From Alteribacillus persepolensis (GTDB lineage: Bacteria; Bacillota; Bacilli; Bacillales; Marinococcaceae): DNA of 64,000 nucleotides. The translations under genes were made by a program, and so were the position numbers. This document shows positions 59,861-64,000 of this stretch, in pieces (position 1 is the stretch's first letter; every line of letters starts with the position of its first letter). The DNA lies in NCBI RefSeq assembly GCF_900099605.1, contig NZ_FNDK01000002.1:124001-188000 (forward strand), written 5' to 3'. The notes beneath the pieces were generated by a model that was not told the DNA's origin, made no database searches, and saw nothing but the letters and a program-made list of their open reading frames with translations.

Positions 59861-61051
59861 GTGATTGATTTTGGCTTTGAATTGTTAAAAGGGATCGGGC
59901 GCTTGTTTGCCCATCCGCTTACATATTTTATCCCCTTTATTATGTTTCTTATGGGCGTGATGCGTGTAAAACGGGAGCGTCATGCGTTTCATACGAGCGT
60001 GCGCGGCGCATTATTTGATGTCACTGTGCCGCTTTTACCTGGTGTACTTGCCGGGATATGTTTATCTGTATTTATTTTAGTGGCGGGAGTAACCGTTCCT
60101 GCTGCTTTTGTTCATTTAGTAGGAGTCATTACCGCCGTGTTTCTTCTGTTCGGCAGAATACGCTGGCTCTCACCCTCGTACACCATTGGTCTTGCGATGA
60201 TATTGGCATTTTTCCTGCCCTCGTTTGAAAGTGATTACACTTGGCTCGATGAATTTTTTACTGAACTGGGGCAGGGGGATTATCGTCCGGTTGTTGTTTT
60301 GCTTGCGGTAACGTTGTTTATCGAAGGGATTCTGCTTTTAAAAGATGGAAAACGCCATACGTCCCCGCTCATTGTAAAAAGTTCCCGCGGGAAATGGATT
60401 GGTGCGCACTTGCTGCAGCGTATTTGGTTTATTCCGGCATTCTTTGTTGTGCCGGGAAGTGCGGTAGAGGCGGTGAATTGGTGGCCGGTTATACCCGTGA
60501 ATGAAAGCGGATTTGCCCTTTTTCTCATCCCATTTGTGATCGGGGCAAAGCAGCGAATGTTTTATGCACTGCCTGCTCAAACGTTACAGCCCGTTGGCAA
60601 GTTTGTTATACTATTGTCTCTATTCATTGCGGTATGTGCTGTGTTTGCGTATTACGAGCCGCTCATCATCATGTATGCAGCCGTTGTAGCTATGCTGTTT
60701 AGAAGTATCCTGATGCTGTGGAGCAGGCGACAAGAACAAAATCACCCTCCGCTTTTTGCACTTCGCGAGCGCGGCATTCGTATTTTAGGCATTCTGCCGG
60801 AGTCGCCGGCAGAAAAAATGGCTCTGCAGCCCGGAGAAATTATTATGAAAGTAAACGGCCAGGAGGTAAATAACGAAGCGGAATTTTATCAAGCTTTGCA
60901 GAAAAACTCAGCGTACTGCAAGTTAGAAGTTGAAGATGAACAAGGAGAAGTTCGCCATACACAGTCAACGGTATATGATAATGAACATTATGAGCTGGGG
61001 CTGTTGTTTGTAAAAGAAGAAGAAGAAATAGTAACGACGATGGAGGCATAA
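59861..61051 (+). CDS. minJ: Division-site placement protein MinJ
   Basis: 396 residues; GTG 59861 is chosen because AAAGGAG is nine bases away (an ATG at 59852 is too close). About eight membrane segments in the first 290 residues, then a C-terminal PDZ domain (about 300-375; 'GIRILGILPESPAEKMALQPGEIIMKVNGQEV'). In B. subtilis MinJ links DivIVA to MinD at the pole and septum. The N-terminal 'MIDFGFELLKGIGRLFAHPLTYF' resembles that of MinJ. Position between ctpB and uvrB is the standard one. Terminator follows. Confidence 0.92.
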   Translation: MIDFGFELLKGIGRLFAHPLTYFIPFIMFLMGVMRVKRERHAFHTSVRGALFDVTVPLLPGVLAGICLSVFILVAGVTVPAAFVHLVGVITAVFLLFGRIRWLSPSYTIGLAMILAFFLPSFESDYTWLDEFFTELGQGDYRPVVVLLAVTLFIEGILLLKDGKRHTSPLIVKSSRGKWIGAHLLQRIWFIPAFFVVPGSAVEAVNWWPVIPVNESGFALFLIPFVIGAKQRMFYALPAQTLQPVGKFVILLSLFIAVCAVFAYYEPLIIMYAAVVAMLFRSILMLWSRRQEQNHPPLFALRERGIRILGILPESPAEKMALQPGEIIMKVNGQEVNNEAEFYQALQKNSAYCKLEVEDEQGEVRHTQSTVYDNEHYELGLLFVKEEEEIVTTMEA

Positions 61052-61053
61052 TG

Positions 61054-61087
61054 GGAAAAGCGGCAACGGCCGCTTTTCTTTTTTTTA
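61054..61087 (+). terminator. minJ terminator
   Basis: GAAAAGCGGC-AAC-GGCCGCTTTTC followed by TTTTTTTT. Confidence 0.95.
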
Positions 61088-61448
61088 TGATTCCCATCCA
61101 AACGTTGAGATGCATAAATGCTGTACTTTGACTGTATTTGGTAAATAATAGAATGAAAAGAAAAACAGCGAATTGCTCCATCAGGGCTCGGTCACAAGCC
61201 AAAGGTGTAGCAAGAATGGATTATCGTGCTAAACCAACTGTTTATTAAAATTTAGAAATGCATGATGGTGATTGCGTCTGGCGTCAGCTGTCGATATGAC
61301 TATAAAGGCGATAACAAAATGTAACAAAGCCTTCCTATGAAAAAAGAACGTATATTCGCATATTCGTTTGAATTGACTTCATATGTGGTATAATGTATAA
61401 GCGGTAATACAAGATGATTAGTGATGTGTAGAAGCGAGGGATGGGCTC
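61088..61448 (+). promoter_or_regulatory. uvrB promoter region with candidate LexA box
   Basis: No gene in this 361-base spacer. AGAACGTATATTCG at 61345-61358 matches the Bacillus LexA/DinR site CGAAC-N4-GTTCG in 9 or 10 of 12 positions. Downstream TATAAT (61389-61394) pairs with TTTGAA at 16 bases. uvrBA is a known SOS operon. GCGAGGGATGGG provides the ribosome site. Confidence 0.55.
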
Positions 61449-63425
61449 ATGAATGAAACGTTTGAATTAGTTTCCAAATATGATCCACAAGGAGATCAGC
61501 CGGAAGCCATTAAAGCATTAGTACAAGGCATTAATGAAGGAAAACGACATCAAACCTTGCTTGGAGCTACAGGAACAGGAAAGACATTTACTGTGTCAAA
61601 TGTCATTAAAGAAATAAATAAGCCAACCCTTGTTATTGCTCATAACAAAACATTAGCAGGCCAGCTGTACAGTGAGTTTAAAGAGTTGTTTCCTAATAAC
61701 GCCGTGGAGTACTTTGTCAGTTATTACGACTATTATCAGCCGGAAGCATATATCCCGCAAAACGATACGTATATAGAAAAAGACGCCAGCATCAATGATG
61801 AAATTGACAAATTGCGTCACTCGGCAACGAGCGCGTTGTTTGAGAGAAATGATGTCATTATTGTCGCGAGTGTTTCTTGTATTTACGGCTTAGGTTCGCC
61901 GGAAGAATACCGTGACCTCGTGCTGTCATTAAGAACAGGCATGGAAATGGAAAGAGACCACGTTCTCCGTGAGCTCGTGGATATTCAGTATGAACGAAAC
62001 GACATTAATTTTGTCCGCGGAACGTTTCGAGTCCGCGGAGATGTGGTGGAAATATTTCCAGCCTCACGCGATGAACACTGTATCCGCGTGGAGTTTTTTG
62101 GTGATGAAATAGACCGTATAACGGAAGTGGATGCTCTTACGGGTGAAATTCTCGGTGAGCGCAATCACGTCGCTGTTTTCCCAGCTTCTCACTTTGTCAC
62201 AAGAGAAGAAAAAATGCAAAAAGCGATTAAAAACATTGAAAAAGAGTTAGAAGAACAGCTAGCTTATTTCCGGGAAAAAGGCAGAGAGCTGGAAGCACAG
62301 CGCTTGGAACAGCGCACGAACTACGATATTGAAATGATGAAAGAAATGGGGTTTTGTTCAGGGATTGAAAACTACTCCCGTCATTTAACGTTTCGAAAGC
62401 CGGGGGAATCCCCCTACACACTGCTTGATTTCTTTCCAGATGACTTTCTCATTGTTGTTGATGAATCACATGTTACTCTCCCCCAAGTACGAGGCATGTA
62501 CAACGGAGACCAAGCCAGGAAAAACGTGTTAGTAGATCATGGTTTTCGGCTTCCTTCAGCAATGGACAACCGGCCGCTGCAGTTTACGGAGTTTGAACAA
62601 CGTGTAAAGCAAGCCATCTATGTATCGGCAACACCTGGTCCGTATGAAGAAGAACATTCACCGGAAATGGTCGAACAGATTATCCGGCCGACTGGATTGC
62701 TTGATCCAACCATTGATGTACGTCCAATCGAGGGACAGATTGACGATTTAATTGGTGAAATTAATGAACGAAAAGATGAGAAGGAACGCATTCTCGTTAC
62801 AACGTTAACGAAAAAAATGGCAGAAGATTTAACGGATTATTTAAAAGAAGTCGGTATTCGTGTGAAGTACTTACATTCCGATATAAAAACGCTCGAGCGA
62901 ATTGAAATCGTCCGTCAGCTGAGAATGGGTGAATTTGATGTGTTAGTCGGCATTAACCTTCTTCGGGAAGGGCTTGATATTCCGGAAGTATCCTTGGTGG
63001 CGATTCTCGATGCCGATAAAGAAGGTTTTTTGCGTGCGGAACGCTCATTAATCCAAACGATGGGACGGGCGGCGCGCAATGCTAATGGGCACGTCATTAT
63101 GTATGCTGATAAAATGACAGATTCTATGGAAACGGCCATTTCTGAAACGAATCGACGCCGTGACATTCAACAAGCATACAATGAAAAACACAATATCACC
63201 CCGCAAACGATCCAAAAAGATATACCAGACTTAATTCAGGCTACCGTCACTTCCGAAGAGACGGAGGATTTTGATAAGCCGGCACTGGATAAGATGAGTA
63301 AAAAGGAACGTCAAAAAGTAATCGATGAACTAGAGGAAGAAATGAAACAAGCAGCCAAAGATCTTCAGTTTGAACGGGCTGCAGAACTTCGTGATATGCT
63401 GCTTGAATTAAAAGCGGAAGGATGA
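61449..63425 (+). CDS. uvrB: Excinuclease ABC subunit B
   Basis: Damage-verifying helicase-like subunit of nucleotide excision repair. 658 residues, full length. Walker A '[16 protein letters not shown]' near 40, the beta-hairpin region '[22 protein letters not shown]', motif II '[13 protein letters not shown]', '[10 protein letters not shown]', motif V '[35 protein letters not shown]', and motif VI 'QTMGRAARN'. The C-terminal UvrC-binding UVR domain has '[30 protein letters not shown]'. It is followed five bases later by uvrA. Probably SOS-controlled. Confidence 0.98.
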   Translation: MNETFELVSKYDPQGDQPEAIKALVQGINEGKRHQTLLGATGTGKTFTVSNVIKEINKPTLVIAHNKTLAGQLYSEFKELFPNNAVEYFVSYYDYYQPEAYIPQNDTYIEKDASINDEIDKLRHSATSALFERNDVIIVASVSCIYGLGSPEEYRDLVLSLRTGMEMERDHVLRELVDIQYERNDINFVRGTFRVRGDVVEIFPASRDEHCIRVEFFGDEIDRITEVDALTGEILGERNHVAVFPASHFVTREEKMQKAIKNIEKELEEQLAYFREKGRELEAQRLEQRTNYDIEMMKEMGFCSGIENYSRHLTFRKPGESPYTLLDFFPDDFLIVVDESHVTLPQVRGMYNGDQARKNVLVDHGFRLPSAMDNRPLQFTEFEQRVKQAIYVSATPGPYEEEHSPEMVEQIIRPTGLLDPTIDVRPIEGQIDDLIGEINERKDEKERILVTTLTKKMAEDLTDYLKEVGIRVKYLHSDIKTLERIEIVRQLRMGEFDVLVGINLLREGLDIPEVSLVAILDADKEGFLRAERSLIQTMGRAARNANGHVIMYADKMTDSMETAISETNRRRDIQQAYNEKHNITPQTIQKDIPDLIQATVTSEETEDFDKPALDKMSKKERQKVIDELEEEMKQAAKDLQFERAAELRDMLLELKAEG

Positions 63426-63430
63426 CCTGT

Positions 63431-64000
63431 ATGGACCTTGATCATATACAAATTAAAGGCGCTCGTTCGCACAATTTACAAAACATCGACGTGGCCATCC
63501 CACGAGATCAGTTCGTAGTATTAACTGGGTTATCTGGTTCAGGGAAATCTTCGCTGGCCTTTGATACGATTTATGCCGAGGGGCAGCGCCGTTACATTGA
63601 GTCGTTGTCGGCTTATGCCAGACAATTTTTAGGACAAATGGATAAGCCGGATGTTGATTCGATTGAGGGATTGTCTCCAACGATTTCGATTGACCAAAAA
63701 ACGACCAGCCGCAATCCTCGTTCGACGGTCGGCACGGTAACAGAGATTTTTGACTATTTAAGGTTATTGTTTGCCAGAATCGGCAAACCAATATGTCCAA
63801 AGCACAACGTAGAAATTGCTTCACAAACTGTCCAGCAGATGGTTGATCGAATGACGGCATATCCAGAACGAACAAAGATGCAGATTTTAGCCCCGCTCGT
63901 AACCGGCAGAAAAGGGGAGCACGTCAAAGTGCTGGAAGACTTGAAACAGCGCGGCTTTGTCCGGGCGCGTGTGGACGGAGAAATGCGTGAAGTGGCAGAA
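63431..64000 (+). CDS. uvrA: Excinuclease ABC subunit A, 5' part
   Basis: First 190 codons of uvrA, cut by the window end; the frame is open to base 64000. It starts '[21 protein letters not shown]', with the first Walker A '[30 protein letters not shown]', '[25 protein letters not shown]' and '[22 protein letters not shown]'. The start of the UvrB-binding and zinc-finger insert region ('CPKHN') is present. UvrA scans DNA for lesions and loads UvrB. Only five bases from uvrB, so they form one operon. Confidence 0.98.
   Translation, partial: MDLDHIQIKGARSHNLQNIDVAIPRDQFVVLTGLSGSGKSSLAFDTIYAEGQRRYIESLSAYARQFLGQMDKPDVDSIEGLSPTISIDQKTTSRNPRSTVGTVTEIFDYLRLLFARIGKPICPKHNVEIASQTVQQMVDRMTAYPERTKMQILAPLVTGRKGEHVKVLEDLKQRGFVRARVDGEMREVAE

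Noticed and set aside
1-64000. CRISPR arrays, tRNA or rRNA genes, transposases, phage genes
   Set aside because: No regularly spaced repeats, cloverleaf sequences or recognisable transposase, integrase or capsid reading frames were seen.

Overview
This window is chromosomal DNA of a low-to-moderate-GC, endospore-lineage Bacillaceae bacterium. From degS to uvrA the gene content follows, as I remember it, the block of the Bacillus subtilis chromosome that carries tagO, lytR, yvyE, degSU, degV, comFA/FC, yvyF, flgM, flgN, flgKL, yviE, fliW, csrA, flaG, fliD, fliS, fliT, hpf, secA, prfB, cccB, ftsEX, ctpB, minJ and uvrBA. Many proteins are acidic, SLH-domain proteins are anchored through a CsaB-type pyruvylated wall polymer, and FlgK/FlgL carry acidic insertions. 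I infer a halophilic or alkaliphilic relative rather than B. subtilis itself. No rRNA, tRNA, CRISPR array or transposase was seen.

Layout. 1-4500: a lipoprotein cut by the window edge, then two SLH-anchored exoproteins, an amidase and a CAP-domain protein. 4700-13050: a surface-polymer operon (csaB, Wzy/ligase-type polymerase, GT4 glycosyltransferase, split Alg14/Alg13-like glycosyltransferase, MurJ/Wzx-type flippase, UDP-glucose dehydrogenase, SLH lipoprotein). 13950-19470: SpoIID-like protein, small coiled-coil exoprotein, TagO-type transferase, LytR-CpsA-Psr ligase and IMPACT protein. 19700-25700: DegS-DegU, DegV, and the ComFA/ComFC DNA-uptake genes. 25680-41590: a flagellar/chemotaxis late-gene region with five sigma-D-like promoters (TGAA or TAAA-like, 14-15 nt, then a CCGATAT-like -10). 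41645-46420: DUF6612-like lipoprotein, aldehyde dehydrogenase, cold-shock protein and ribosome hibernation factor. 46669-64000: housekeeping genes (secA, prfB, SDR, YitT, cytochrome c-551, ftsEX, M23 hydrolase, cysteine desulfurase, ctpB, minJ, uvrB, start of uvrA).

How the genes work together. The first 19 kb builds and decorates the wall: TagO starts a lipid-linked polymer, the operon makes, flips and polymerises a uronate-containing chain, CsaB pyruvylates it, LCP attaches it, and SLH proteins dock on it. DegSU, a DegU-like orphan regulator and ComK sit around the flagellar genes, placing motility and competence control in one neighbourhood. FlgM, FliW and CsrA regulate late flagellar expression.

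Most notable: the normal flagellin site after csrA holds only a 52-codon 3' flagellin remnant, next to a DegU-like regulator and a convergent comK. yviE is split at a dnaX-type A_AAA_AAG heptamer in exactly the right frame for -1 frameshifting. Two inverted copies of a ~350-bp non-coding element keep the same hairpin with different stem bases. The comK, LCP and aldehyde dehydrogenase leaders contain strong, unexplained inverted repeats.
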